Assembly (NCBI RefSeq): GCF_030272615.1
Contig: NC_081407.1
Span: 376,892,877 to 376,956,876, forward strand
DNA: 64,000 nt
Source: Cryptomeria japonica
Lineage: Eukaryota > Streptophyta > Pinopsida > Cupressales > Cupressaceae
Direction: 5' to 3'
Both the position numbers and the translations under genes were made by a program. This document shows, piece by piece, positions 55,194 to 64,000 of the stretch (the stretch's first letter is position 1; each line of letters begins with the position of its first letter). A model generated the notes under the pieces. It saw nothing but the letters and a program-made list of their open reading frames with translations, was not told the origin of the DNA and did no database searches.

Positions 55194-56685
55194 TTTTTCT
55201 ATGCCCCTCGGGAGTATGGCACAGGAGCACCTTGCAGACTTTGAAGAGAATTTGAGAAATGAAAGATTTTAGAGGTGTTTGTAGGTCCCTTGAATGTTTT
55301 AATTTTTAATAATGTCTTTCAAGACCAATCATTTTTATTTTGATTAGCCATGTAAGGCTTTGGTGCCATTTTGTGGTGTGAACTTCTTAGGACCTATTTG
55401 GTCAACCATGGTCAAATGACATCGAAAATGCCTAAATGAGGCAAAAATTGTATTTTGGTGCCTATGTGGCCTATTTTTAAGGTTTATTATGTTTCCTAAT
55501 AGGTTACATAGGCAGGTGTCATATATTGTCAAGTTTTGTGCAAAGTTGTCAAGTTTGGATGACAACTTTTGTTGTCAATTTGCACCTAATCTCCTTCCAA
55601 TGGCTACCTAATTCAAATTTCAGTTGGAGTCGATTGAGGAGGTTTGAGAAACCTTTCTTAAGGCCTTGGAGGTCGAGAAGAAAGGATTACTAAAGTTTTG
55701 TTGAAGCTTTCGATGTAAGACAATGATCAAAATTCAATAAACACTAAAACATTTACACAAATTCGTTGTAACGATGCCTTGTACGGTCATTGTACGAACT
55801 CCATGTTCAAAATAAGTCATTGATTTGAATAGGCCTCTGTGTTGATTTTCATTTGGTTTTTATTTTGTAGGAAAAGACTAAAAAACAAGCGAAATATTTG
55901 CATTTTTGTGAAAGGTGGTCTGAAAAACCTCCAAAAACCAGGGTTTCCGAGGAAATGCTTTCCTAACCCCACATTCCTTTGACCAAATTGTTTCAAAATA
56001 TGGGGAATGGTAGGGAAGAAAATTTATTTTAATATTTTTAAATTTTCTAAGTGGGCCATTGAATTGGTGAATTTTGGGATCAAGCCCTACGCCAGGCATC
56101 CTCATGTTACTAGGTAGTTTTGACTATTAAAAATTATGCAGTAGCAAAAATAGGAGTGGTGGGATCTATATAATAGTGGATTTGGTGTTTAGGGATGTGT
56201 GAAGACCTTTCCCATCCATTGGTGTCTTTGGATCAATCCATTGGTGTGTGGTTGCTTTGTAAAAGTGGCCTAAAAGCCCTATTAGGCCTCTTGTAGTAGC
56301 ATCGTTTGACCCGATCAATGCAAGAGTTGGGATATGAATTTTGGAGGATTTTTGTGTCACAAAAGGAGACATCAAAAAGTGTCAAGAGTCTGTGGTATCA
56401 TTAAGATAATTTCAAAGTTTTTCCCTTAGAGGCTCAAACCAGGGCTACAAGGAATATGCATCTTATAGAGGGCGGGTCACATTGATTGAACTTGTACAAA
56501 CAAAAGGGTGTTGTCTTGGTTGCATTAAATGTCTCTAGGGTTGGAAAAGAGGTTCTATAGGGTCCATACTTTCTCTGAAATGGTGGATGTGTTATAATCC
56601 AAGTTGGTCATAGGTGGCTACAAGAGGGTGTCAAGAAGAGACTTGATGTGAGAAGTTATATCTCCATGAGTTATTTATGGATCAA
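54195..56685 (+). mobile_element. Chromovirus (Ty3/gypsy) 3' fragment
   Basis: Starts inside integrase (AHFFPCKCTND) and runs through the integrase C-terminus and chromodomain to a stop at 55193. A long AT-rich 3' part (55194-56685) presumably includes the LTR, whose ends I could not fix. The 5' portion (gag, protease, RT) is absent. Confidence 0.75.
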
Positions 56686-56868
56686 AAAGGGGCCCCACTG
56701 AGAAAAGGGGAGTGTAGAGGTGTCCTTTCATGTTGTTGACAGGTTTGTCCAAGAATCCATGAATGTTGAGACCTTAATTGAGGGCCTTCTAGAGTAAGTT
56801 TGTGTGAGAATCCTTTGTTCCTTTTGGCTCCGCATCAAACTGGTCCCCTACTAAAATTGGAGGAAACC
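56686..56868 (-). repeat. Inverted repeat flanking chromovirus fragment, right
   Basis: Inverse of the left copy; inner edge AAAAAGGGGCCCC at 56686-56698. Outward homology fades near 56868. Confidence 0.75.
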
Positions 56869-56906
56869 CTAGCCCTCCCCCTCTAAACTCTCCTTTCTTT
56901 GATCAC

Positions 56907-57360
56907 TCCAACTTCCAAGTTATTAGTTCAGCTTTGACAAAAATTGTAAAGGACCTGCACAACTTAGACATCCAAAGACAAGAAGAGTTGATAAAATGGC
57001 TATTTGCGCACATGAATGTGGCCATCAAGAAGATCGATCAGTTGGAAGCATCGATCGACGTTGAGGCCAAGGCCAACACTTGTGCTGAAGATTTGGATAA
57101 GGATAGAGTATGGAAAACTACCAATGATCTAATGGGATGGGGTAGTGGGAAATGATGGGTGGAAAGATTTCTAATGTGTACTCTTGGATCAAGAATGTTG
57201 GTAGTAAGGACGAGCTAGAAAAGATCAAGAATACCTAGGAGGCCCTTAAAAAGAAAATTGAGGCAGTCAACTGTTCTTGCAAGGATGTGGCTAGCAAGCA
57301 TAATTCCTCCCTACAGGCTATCCATGACAAGATGGAAAGGAGAAAGGCAAAAGACACATG
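56907..57360 (+). pseudogene. LINE downstream frame, coiled-coil part
   Basis: TKIVKDLHNLDIQRQEELIK and HMNVAIKKIDQLEASIDVEA in an open stretch to 57155, then with frame changes SNVYSWIKNVGSKDELEKIK and ALKKKIEAVNCSCKDVASKH. Predicted coiled coil, as in the fragment at 5158-5562. Followed by a 350-bp 3' untranslated stretch rich in TTGTGTTTTGGTGG. Confidence 0.5.
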
Positions 57361-57736
57361 GATTCCCTATCCATGAGCTTTGACCCATCACTTCGATGGT
57401 GAAGGCCAGCCCCAGCTCTATGCTGGTCTCCTTTGGTTTTGGGTTGGATCGAGTAAAAATGTCTCTTTTTTCTGATAAAGTTCTTATTTTGTGTCATAAT
57501 TGGAAGGACAAGGTTACCCCCACATAGTAGACCATCACTCTGTGTCTGTTTTGGGCGATTGTTTTGTGTTTTGGTGGTCCTGGTTCTTTGTTTGCCATGT
57601 AGCATTTTGGTTGTGTTTTGGTGGGGGGTCTTTTGTTAATTGTGCATCCCTCATGCGCTCTTGGTGTCACTTTGTGGTTATATAATGGATGGGCCTAGAT
57701 CCCACTTTTATTAATTAAAACATTCACATTATGAAC

Positions 57737-58390
57737 TCAAAGTCTTAATTTGAGGGGAAATGTCTAGAACATATATGTTATTATTATTTTTCAAGAGAAA
57801 ATATCTTTCAATCCTTAAAGTATCTTTTAGATACAACCAATCTAATGACGAGTATCAAACCTTGTATAGACTACAATTAAATTAATGAAAAACTCAATAT
57901 CAATCATATGAATTAAAGTTAATTTTATTTTATTTTAAAGTTAATGATTTGTAGAATAGTCCTCTCAAAAATATATTTTCCCTCAACAAATTTATTTGGT
58001 TGATGTAGTGTTAAATAAGCAAGAAGAAGCAATTCATATTAGTCATTCAATTTTTTATAATATAATAAGTGAGTTATCTAATAAATTGTTTATACATTAT
58101 TGTTTTATGATTTTTTTAATTTGTTGGATTTGTAATTTGATGGTTGTATCTTATGTGGATTCATATTTTTGTTGTATTATGATTGTTTTTAGTTTTAAGG
58201 TTACATGTATGTTGTTTGTTTTATATTTAACTATCACAATCTAACTTTTAAACATAATCAAATATATGCATATCTTATAAGTATCTTATTATATAAATAA
58301 ATTTAATTTTAATATATAATCTTTTCATAAAAAACTGAAACCTCTACAATTTACATGATATTATGATAGAATTGTTCTTCCTTTCAATAC
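57737..58390. repeat. Old dispersed repeat, right part
   Basis: Continuation of the repeat after the LINE; TTTAATTTTAATATATAATC at about 58301 and CTTTTCATAAAAAACTGAAA match the reverse complement of 25885-25960. Confidence 0.55.
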
Positions 58391-59483
58391 AAAGATTGAT
58401 TGATTACAAATAAATATATTTAAATCTTTCCTTCTCTCTCCTCTCCTCTTACTGTTTGAAAATTTCAAAACTAAAATCCCCTTCCTACAAACTTAAAAAT
58501 ATACAACTTCCCTTATATCAAACACGTTTTTTTCTTCTTTATATCTTCCCCTCAAGTGAAATACATGTAAATAATATATTTACTTATTCAATTTCCTATT
58601 CCCTAAAAGGTTTGAAAAATATATCCCTTAAATTAAATAAGTTTTTTAATATCTTTACTCTTTGATTCAATAGAATTTAAAATTTACTTACTAAATCCTT
58701 TTTTTTTAATAAAAAAATCTAAAAAATACATATACAAATTATAAAAACCAAAAAAACCTAATTTTACCCTTTAAGTTGTAAATTCCACCATTAATATTTT
58801 TTAAGAATTAAGAAAACACAATTACAAAATATAATTAAAAACTATGACAAAGTCATCAAAATACAAACAATAATTACAAAATACAAACAATAATTACAAA
58901 CCAAAGAAGGAGCAAAAATTACAGTCAATAGCAGCCAAGATTACAGTCAATGCCTCAATAACTTCTTACCGTCTTCACAGTTTCACTTTACCAGATACGG
59001 CATTAGTGTAAATTAATTCATAAATCAGATCTGTGGTTCGAATCCCACCGATTTTTCCCATACGAGATTTTGCAGAATCATCTTCAACAATGTAAACTTG
59101 AGAAGGAAAATAAGCAATTAATGCCATAGCAAGAGAAGCAATAAACTTAATATATCAAAATTTGAAAACCTGAAAAACTTTTGGAAACAAAATTCTTAAC
59201 TGATTTTCAAAGGCTGTTTCTGTAATCTTCCTTTATACAAGTAAACCTAAACTGTTTGGAGCAGGACAATCAGGACTCAAAGTATTAAATATCTAACTTT
59301 TCATTGGCAGCTCAATTAGTATAAGCCAATCCATCTACAGACCGGATGTCAAAATAAAACATGCCCTCATATAAAACATGCCCTTTTGATTCACATAGTA
59401 ATCAACTGAAAATAGTGAGAGAGAAAGCCTGATGACATCTTCATTCAGCGAAGAACAGTGCTTATGATGGGAATGCAAGAAAT
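58391..59483. other. AT-rich DNA, no gene
   Basis: Pyrimidine-rich (58420-58700) then A-rich. A tRNA-like GGTTCGAATCCCACC at 59035 does not fold convincingly. Nothing else recognised. Confidence 0.45.
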
Positions 59484-59726
59484 TCATGTTGCAGCTTGCT
59501 GACACCCTTTCCTAACACAGGAGACGATGCCCACTGACTTGGCATCCAGATGCTTCAAGATTTCTTCCAGAATATCCACATTGTTGCCAAATATTGCATG
59601 GCTTGTATGGGAACTAGAGTTATCAGCTGTGACTTCACGTCCTGCAACTTTTTGTACTTTGGACTCCATGGATTCCCCCACCGTGCGCATTCTTTGAATG
59701 GTATACCATTCAAAATATGTTACCAT
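59484..59726 (-). pseudogene. F-box gene fragment
   Basis: Minus frame: a Ser/Thr-rich lead-in, then NNVDILEEILKHLDAKSVGI and VSCVRKGCQQAAT before a stop. It fits the F-box core (D-x-L-x-E-ILKHLD-x-x-SL-x-x-ASCV-x-K-x-WQQ), with Cys where Trp is usual. F-box proteins bind SKP1 in SCF ubiquitin ligases. The substrate-binding part is absent, so this is a broken or captured piece. Its start region overlaps the palindromes at 59693-59760. Confidence 0.55.
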
Positions 59727-59760
59727 AAAATGGGTAACATAGTTTGAATGGTATAGTGGG
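59693..59760. repeat. Two adjacent short palindromes
   Basis: 59693-59714 is a perfect 22-bp palindrome centred on GGTATACC. 59715-59741 (ATGTTACC ... GGGTAACAT) is a second inverted repeat, followed by a third copy of GTTTGAATGGTATA. Confidence 0.7.
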
Positions 59761-60557
59761 ATGGTTAGATTTTGGTATTATGATTTTTGTTTCTAAAATT
59801 GTTATTGCTGAATGTTTATATTCAAGATAACATTTCTTATATATGAATTTACAAATGATAACAATTAAATTATAATATTGTAATTCTTATTGATATTGAT
59901 GAATGTCTATATTGAAAATGAGGTCTTCATATATATTATCAATTTATAACTCCAAGATAAAACAATTGCCCATGAGACTTGTAGCCCATGAGACTTTAGT
60001 CTATGGGTATCAGACAGGAAAATTGCAGAGGATCCAAATATAACAAGTCATGTACCAACTTACCAAGTCTTTTTTAATTTATTTGTTTGGGTGTACATTT
60101 GTATCTGGCATTAGAGTTCAAACGTATTGTTGAACAAGCCAGGTCGTAGGTCAAATGTTTTAAACTGTGGCTGTTGTCAGCCACTCGTTTGGACATTTTA
60201 ATGTAGGCTTAATTAATGTAACAGTTTGAAGTGCCGTCTATTTTGTCAGACACAAAAACATGTGTCAAAGTTCGAATCACTGTAACAGTCTCAATTACCA
60301 AGATATATGCCAAGTTCGAATCTATAATATATAGAGTAATCTATTATATTTATTTTATGTTAACCTTTCATTTTATTGCTGGATTATATAGTACTTAAAT
60401 TGGACTGCTTGTTTCAAGCCTCGGCTTGGTGCCTTAATTATTAATTATTATTCAAATAAGGTCTTTTGATCATTTTGTTATGATGAAAGATAAATCTTAG
60501 CACTACTTATGAAAGGTTAGTCATCTTCTAATTGGAGAATCTTAGTACTATATCTTA
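59761..60557. other. AT-rich spacer, no gene
   Basis: Contains direct short repeats (CCCATGAGACTT at 59970 and 59988; GTAACAG-TTT-GAA at 60218 and 60282) and no coding frame of interest. Confidence 0.45.
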
Positions 60558-60562
60558 ATTTT
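60558..60562. repeat. Target-site duplication ATTTT, left
   Basis: ATTTT directly before the left LTR; the same pentamer follows the right LTR at 63976-63980. Confidence 0.75.
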
Positions 60563-60820
60563 TGTTGGGATGTGAAGCCCAACGGTCACATGACCTTTTG
60601 GCTCCCTAGACTCTTCGATTCATACTTGAATATGAATGTATAAATATGCGTGCAGTCTATGTATTAGATGATTTGGATATTGGTTAATAGCTGATTTCCC
60701 TACTTGAGAGTGGACGTAGGTATTTGTCAAACCATTGTAAATCGTGTCTCGTGTCTCATTCTTTATTTCCGTTTTTCTTTCATTGTTTTATGTTATTTCT
60801 TTGCTCGATTTAAACTAACA
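60563..60820 (+). repeat. Left LTR of capture element
   Basis: Begins TGTTGGGATGTGAAGCCC, ends TAAACTAACA. TATAAATA at 60639-60646 is a good TATA box for the element transcript. Confidence 0.85.
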
Positions 60821-60822
60821 AT

Positions 60823-60835
60823 TTGTATCAGAGCC
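60823..60835 (+). other. PBS of capture element
   Basis: TTGTATCAGAGCC: initiator-Met tRNA primer site with one change from TGGTATCAGAGCC, two bases after the LTR. Confidence 0.8.
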
Positions 60836-61026
60836 TAGGTTGGCTTGAGTAGAGATGGAGGAGGAAGAAAAAGGTAAAATTAATAACTTCTATGATATGA
60901 CTGTGCTTCAAGCGTTGTGTACATTGGTGGGATGGCTGGAAGAAAGAGGGGAACTTAGTTGAAGAGGAGAATCCAGCGAAAGAGAAGGATGTTGGGATTC
61001 TTATTTGCTTCTCTCTTGAACCACCT

Positions 61027-61431
61027 TTGGCACTTATTGGCCAAATTGTTAATGGCCGGGAAGTTGTTGGTATTCGTGTGGTGAAGGTTAAACCCCATGA
61101 TGCCTCGGTTGGAATTTCTTGGCAGAAAGATGCTAGGGAAGAAGCCGATGTTGAAGAAGAAGAGCTCAAAAGATTTTGGGAGAAAGAGTGTCTGCCATCG
61201 GAAACCCAAGTTGAATCTGTGGTTGATTTTGCCTCCCAAGATGAGGAGGTTGCAGATTGGAGTAAGGTAGCAGGGCAAGGAAGCCTCAGAGTAATTGTGA
61301 CTTTAGAGAGCTTTGCAGATGGCATGGCCTTGGAAAAAATAAAGAGTCACTGCCATGATGATGAAGACAACCTTTGCATAGACATTTTCATAGAAGAATA
61401 TGAGCCTATGGATTTGGATGATGAAGTGTAG
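61027..61431 (+). CDS. Acidic ORF of unknown origin in capture element
   Basis: 134 codons from the first ATG, but the same frame is open upstream to about 60920 (KEGNLVEEENPAKEKDVGIL then ICFSLEPP). Readable features: VNGREVVGIRVVKVKPHD, an acidic stretch EEADVEEEELKRF and SLRVIVTLESFADGM. No domain recognised. It lies where gag would be expected, so it may be a transformed gag or another captured gene. Open and not obviously decayed. Confidence 0.5.
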   Translation: MALIGQIVNGREVVGIRVVKVKPHDASVGISWQKDAREEADVEEEELKRFWEKECLPSETQVESVVDFASQDEEVADWSKVAGQGSLRVIVTLESFADGMALEKIKSHCHDDEDNLCIDIFIEEYEPMDLDDEV

Positions 61432-61452
61432 GACAAAACATGGTTTTCTGGT

Positions 61453-61911
61453 TTGAAGCAGAAGCAACCATTAACGAGAGCCGAGGACAGTGGGCATCAC
61501 TCCAAGCGGTTTCAGGCGTCACATGAAGAGAGGGGAGATATGGTTCATCAAGTTGATTGGATGGATGTGGATGATAGTGTCAACGTGGATGATGAGGAGC
61601 CTGAGGTTGAGAAGAGTTGCGTGAAGAAGCAACTTGAATCAACAGTTGAGAGTAATGTCGAGATGGAGATTCCCCCTGCTCCCGAAGTGCCCTTGGAAGT
61701 TGTAAAAACTAAAGTGCTAAATGTGGCCGTGGCTGTCACTGTGAAAGACATAGACATTGTGAAGGAACATCAGATCATGGAAGCAATGCTCGTCTCCCAG
61801 TTGAAGGATGAGGTCACTGTGAAACATAAGGACATTAAGGAGCTCCCTTGTTTTGATGGGAAACCAGAGTATAGTGTGGAGGCGATGCCGCTGGAGGAGT
61901 GCAAGGCATGA
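61453..61911 (+). CDS. Second acidic ORF of unknown origin
   Basis: 152 codons: WMDVDDSVNVDDEEPEVEK, then EIPPAPEVPLEVVKTKVLNV and DIDIVKEHQIMEAMLVSQLK. Strongly acidic, no known domain. Twenty-one bases after the previous stop and in a compatible sense orientation; both could once have been one frame (61027 and 61453 share a phase, separated by one TAG). Confidence 0.5.
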   Translation: MKQKQPLTRAEDSGHHSKRFQASHEERGDMVHQVDWMDVDDSVNVDDEEPEVEKSCVKKQLESTVESNVEMEIPPAPEVPLEVVKTKVLNVAVAVTVKDIDIVKEHQIMEAMLVSQLKDEVTVKHKDIKELPCFDGKPEYSVEAMPLEECKA

Positions 61912-62068
61912 AATGTTGTGTTGCCTGTGGTGACAGATAAAATTCTGGAACATAGTCTGAAAGACGTCATTAAACTACAGCTAATGAACAATTTTTTTGT
62001 ATATGGAAGATGAAAGGGAAGAATATACGATGACATAAAAGGAGGCCAGATCTGTTGGTTCTTCGCAG

Positions 62069-62512
62069 TTGTGGGTCTTAGAGTTAAGAGACAAAGACAG
62101 AGTCTCACGCCTGCAACATGGCATGGTGTCAATTTGCGTTAGAAGGCGAGAAATGGAGGATGTCAAGAGCATCGTTTCGTTGTTCGTGGCTGAAGTCGAT
62201 GGAGTCTACATTGTTTTGGGGGTCTTTGATGGCCATGGCAGATTTCAGGCGACTTTGCACTACAAGGAGCGGATCCATGAGCCCTTTTATGTGAGGGCAG
62301 AGGAGGTCACAGAATCGAGTGATTTTAAGAAACATCATTTGCCCCTAGCTTGCATCCAGAAGATTATGAAAGCGGACGAGGATGTGCACATGATATCTGC
62401 AGAAGCCCCTTTTGTGTTCGCCAAAGCTTGCGAGGACCACCAATCAAAAAGTGATGATTGTTTTGCCCATGTTTTGATGACGGATTTGTTGAAGAAGTTG
62501 GTAATTTTGTAG
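62069..62512 (+). CDS. PP2C::NF-YC fusion ORF in capture element
   Basis: 147 codons. Residues 17-81 read [20 protein letters not shown], then [11 protein letters not shown] and [15 protein letters not shown]. This is the N-terminal PP2C signature (GRR-x-EMED and the metal-binding V-F/Y-DGHG) most like clade A phosphatases of ABA signalling. Residues 84-122 read [20 protein letters not shown] and [19 protein letters not shown], the histone-fold start of NF-YC (DFKNHQLPLARIKKIMKADE in real proteins). After ACE the text leaves NF-YC. Neither part is complete: PP2C lacks the rest of its catalytic core and NF-YC its alpha-3 helix. The join is in frame, without an intron. Confidence 0.85.
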   Translation: MWVLELRDKDRVSRLQHGMVSICVRRREMEDVKSIVSLFVAEVDGVYIVLGVFDGHGRFQATLHYKERIHEPFYVRAEEVTESSDFKKHHLPLACIQKIMKADEDVHMISAEAPFVFAKACEDHQSKSDDCFAHVLMTDLLKKLVIL

Positions 62513-62599
62513 AATTCAGTGGGTTTGTAGCAGAGCATGTTGGTGACCAAAAAATAGTTGTTTTTTACGAGATTAAGGAATCCGGGCAACGTATTTAGG

Positions 62600-62760
62600 A
62601 TTGCATACAAACAAATGACAAGAAGGCATTGCTGGACATAGCAGTTGGTCCTCCAATAGCTATGCTGAAGGTTTTTAATGTTGTTCATGGGTTGGAGAGG
62701 TTGTTGTTGTCGGATCTGAGACTGATAGAGCACTATGCAAAGGACGAGTGTCTAATTCTG
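62600..62760 (+). pseudogene. EXO70-like fragment in capture element
   Basis: One frame reads NDKKALLDIAVGPPIAMLKV and FNVVHGLERLLLSDLRL, which resembles the AVGPAAAVLKVFDAVHGLE-x-SLLSDPR segment I associate with plant EXO70 exocyst subunits. It then drifts to unrecognised text (KDECLILAQISVQEIVEGCL). Identification is from memory of the family pattern only. Confidence 0.4.
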
Positions 62761-63019
62761 GCTCAAATTAGTGTGCAAGAGATAGTAGAAGGATGCTTGC
62801 TAAAACACCTGTTTGCATTTAATCGAAACATTACAGTTGGTTGGCCATTTTGATTGGTATTTGAATGATGATGATGATGATGATGATGATATGGATTTCC
62901 AGAAAGTAACAGATTTGAATGTAATGCATTTTGATTGTTTCGGTGCTCCAACCGTTTCGTCTGACGATAATGATAAGGATGTGACGGTTCTGTTGTCTAT
63001 TGGTACCACTGAATAGGCG

Positions 63020-63415
63020 ATGATTCTGATTGGCGAGCGTAGTCCTTTAGAGGGGAGCTTGGGGCCAGAAACTACCAGTGGCAAGGTTTGCATATGTTGT
63101 TTGACTGTTATCAAGGAATATCAAAATAATTCAGAAGCCAATAAAACCACTTTCCCATTGGGATGGTTCCACACCGGCCATATCGGTTATCTTGACAAGG
63201 ACGGTTATCTTTTCTTGATCGATAGAATCAAGGAGTCCATTCACATTGGAGGGGAGAAAATATCACCATCGAAGGTAGATGCAGTGTTGTTATCTCTCCC
63301 GACGGTTGTCCAAGCCATGGCTTTTGGAATTGTCAATGAACAATACGACGAAGAGATGAATGTCGTCGTGGTTCTTCAAGAAAACATGATGGTTTTATTA
63401 ATGAAGATCATTTAA
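63020..63415 (+). pseudogene. AAE3-like acyl-CoA synthetase C-terminal fragment
   Basis: 131 codons. From residue 21: GKVCICCLTVIKEYQNNSEA, then NKTTFPLGWFHTGHIGYLDK, DGYLFLIDRIKESIHIGGEK and ISPSKVDAVLLSLPTVVQAM. This is the end of the AMP-binding domain and the hinge to the C-terminal domain, closest in text to plant AAE3 (oxalyl-CoA synthetase): GEVCIRGPNVTKGY, GWFHTGDIG, GRIKELINRGGEKISP. The Asp of TGD, which binds ATP ribose, is His here, and the catalytic Lys of the C-terminal domain lies beyond the end. A DDDDDDDD run (GAT repeats at 62866-62890) is in the preceding text. Confidence 0.85.
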
Positions 63416-63706
63416 TTGTGAACTATAAAAAGAATTTGGCGAATCAAGCGTGCTTCAACTTGCAGGAGGAGAAAAACAACGAAGATTATAGATTTTAGAT
63501 TTTATGTTAAGGGCGAGCATAGGAGCAGGAGTCCATCAAGTAATAAGAGATGAGGTTTTCGATTCAGATTTGGTTTGGAGAAGACTCATTCAAAGTGTGC
63601 TAGAACAGAGTATGGAAAAGTTAAAATCTTCCATGGGTCTGGTTCCATAAGGATCAAAACGGAGAGCAGGGGATGTCACGGTGCATGACTGTGTCGGTTG
63701 GTCTTC

Positions 63707-63717
63707 ACGGGGGAGAT
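63707..63717 (+). other. Polypurine tract of capture element
   Basis: ACGGGGGAGAT directly before the right LTR TGTTGAGATG. Confidence 0.8.
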
Positions 63718-63975
63718 TGTTGAGATGTGAAGCCCAACAGACACGTGACCTTTTGGCTCCCTCAACTCTTCTATTCATACTTGAATATGAATGTATAAAT
63801 ATGTGTGCAGTCTATGTACTAGATGATTTGGATATTGGTTAATAGATGATTTCCCTGCTTGAGAGTGGACGTAGGCATTTGCTGAACCACTGTAAATCGT
63901 GTCTGGTGTCTCATTCTTTAATTTTGTTTTTCTTTCATTGTTTTATGTTATTTCTCTGCTCAATTTAAACTGACT
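63718..63975 (+). repeat. Right LTR of capture element
   Basis: 258 bp, same length as the left. TATAAATA at 63794-63801. Ends AAACTGACT; the canonical CA end is mutated. Followed by ATTTT. Confidence 0.85.
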
Positions 63976-64000
63976 ATTTTTACCTTTAATTTAATCTGGG

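Larger units (their letters stand above)
52486..57718 (+). mobile_element. LINE, 5'-truncated in RNase H, with nested chromovirus
   Basis: The 18-bp sequence AACATTCACATTATGAAC at 52468-52485 and 57719-57736 marks the insertion. It begins within the RNase H domain of ORF2, continues through a downstream frame and a coiled-coil frame, and ends TAGATCCCACTTTTATTAAT-TAAAA. A chromovirus piece with inverted flanks (about 54010-56868) interrupts it. Confidence 0.8.
60563..63975 (+). mobile_element. LTR retrotransposon carrying captured host-gene fragments
   Basis: Two 258-bp LTRs (60563-60820, 63718-63975) that differ at roughly two dozen positions by hand count, flanked by a 5-bp duplication ATTTT (60558-60562, 63976-63980). 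It has an iMet-type PBS with one mismatch and a purine tract, so it is structurally complete. The 2.9-kb interior shows no gag, protease, integrase or RT motif. Instead it holds, all on the sense strand, pieces resembling PP2C, NF-YC, EXO70 and AAE3-type synthetase, plus two acidic frames of unknown origin. It must move, if at all, with proteins from another copia element. The pattern recalls maize Bs1. Confidence 0.85.

Noticed and set aside
58983-59060. tRNA-like stretch with GGTTCGAATCCCACC and a following T-run
   Set aside because: The T-arm stem has mismatches and no acceptor or anticodon arm can be formed; at best a decayed SINE or tRNA scrap.

Overview
This is a gene-poor, AT-rich, repeat-dense stretch of a plant nuclear genome. 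The evidence is Ty3/gypsy Tat-lineage and chromovirus elements, Ty1/copia LTRs, L1-type LINEs with a DUF4283-like ORF1, and fragments of plant-specific gene families (plant mobile domain, DRM methyltransferase, clade-A-like PP2C). The old, decayed and nested insertions suggest a very large genome, possibly a conifer, but the species cannot be fixed from the sequence. I see no intact host gene. Every coding region is a transposon gene, a decayed one, or a captured or partial host-gene fragment.

Layout. 1-9.8 kb: the 5' half of a minus-strand Tat element (Tat A: LTR, tRNA-Trp-like PBS, leader, gag, protease, G-patch-like segment, start of RT), cut by the window edge. 9.8-15.2 kb: AT-rich repeats and two unrecognised minus-strand pseudogenes. 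15.2-18.5 kb: a foldback of a DRM-type DNA methyltransferase gene fragment, set inside a satellite of about 138 bp whose monomers each carry a perfect hairpin; microsatellites follow. 19.4-24.1 kb: copia remnant fused to a LINE that lacks its reverse transcriptase. 24.1-25.9 kb: the 5' half of another LINE on the minus strand. 25.9-27.8 kb: an old repeat that recurs inverted at 50-58 kb.

27.8-46.8 kb: a second Tat element (Tat B) with 3' LTR, polypurine tract, antisense plant-mobile-domain gene, integrase, two RNase H domains, RT, protease and gag. It is interrupted by a copia LTR at about 33 kb and by a small copia-like element at 40.2-42.9 kb, and its 5' end is lost. 46.8-50.0 kb: a second copy of the copia-LINE chimera. 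50-58.4 kb: the old repeat, broken by two LINEs with clear target-site duplications (50.9-51.9 and 52.5-57.7 kb); the larger one contains a chromovirus fragment bracketed by inverted repeats. 58.4-60.5 kb: AT-rich DNA with an F-box fragment.

60.56-63.98 kb: the most interesting unit. It is a structurally complete LTR retrotransposon (two 258-bp LTRs, 5-bp target duplication, PBS, polypurine tract) with no recognisable gag or pol. Its interior is a mosaic of sense-strand host-gene pieces: PP2C, NF-YC histone fold, an EXO70-like segment and an AAE3-like acyl-CoA synthetase C-terminus.

The two Tat copies carry the same 749-bp LINE fragment in gag at the same site with the same target duplication, so the insertion was inherited by both. 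Catalytic mutations in Tat B (protease Asp to Tyr, RT YVDD to YVDN, stops in integrase) show it is dead. All calls come from reading translations and aligning repeats by eye; no database search was possible.
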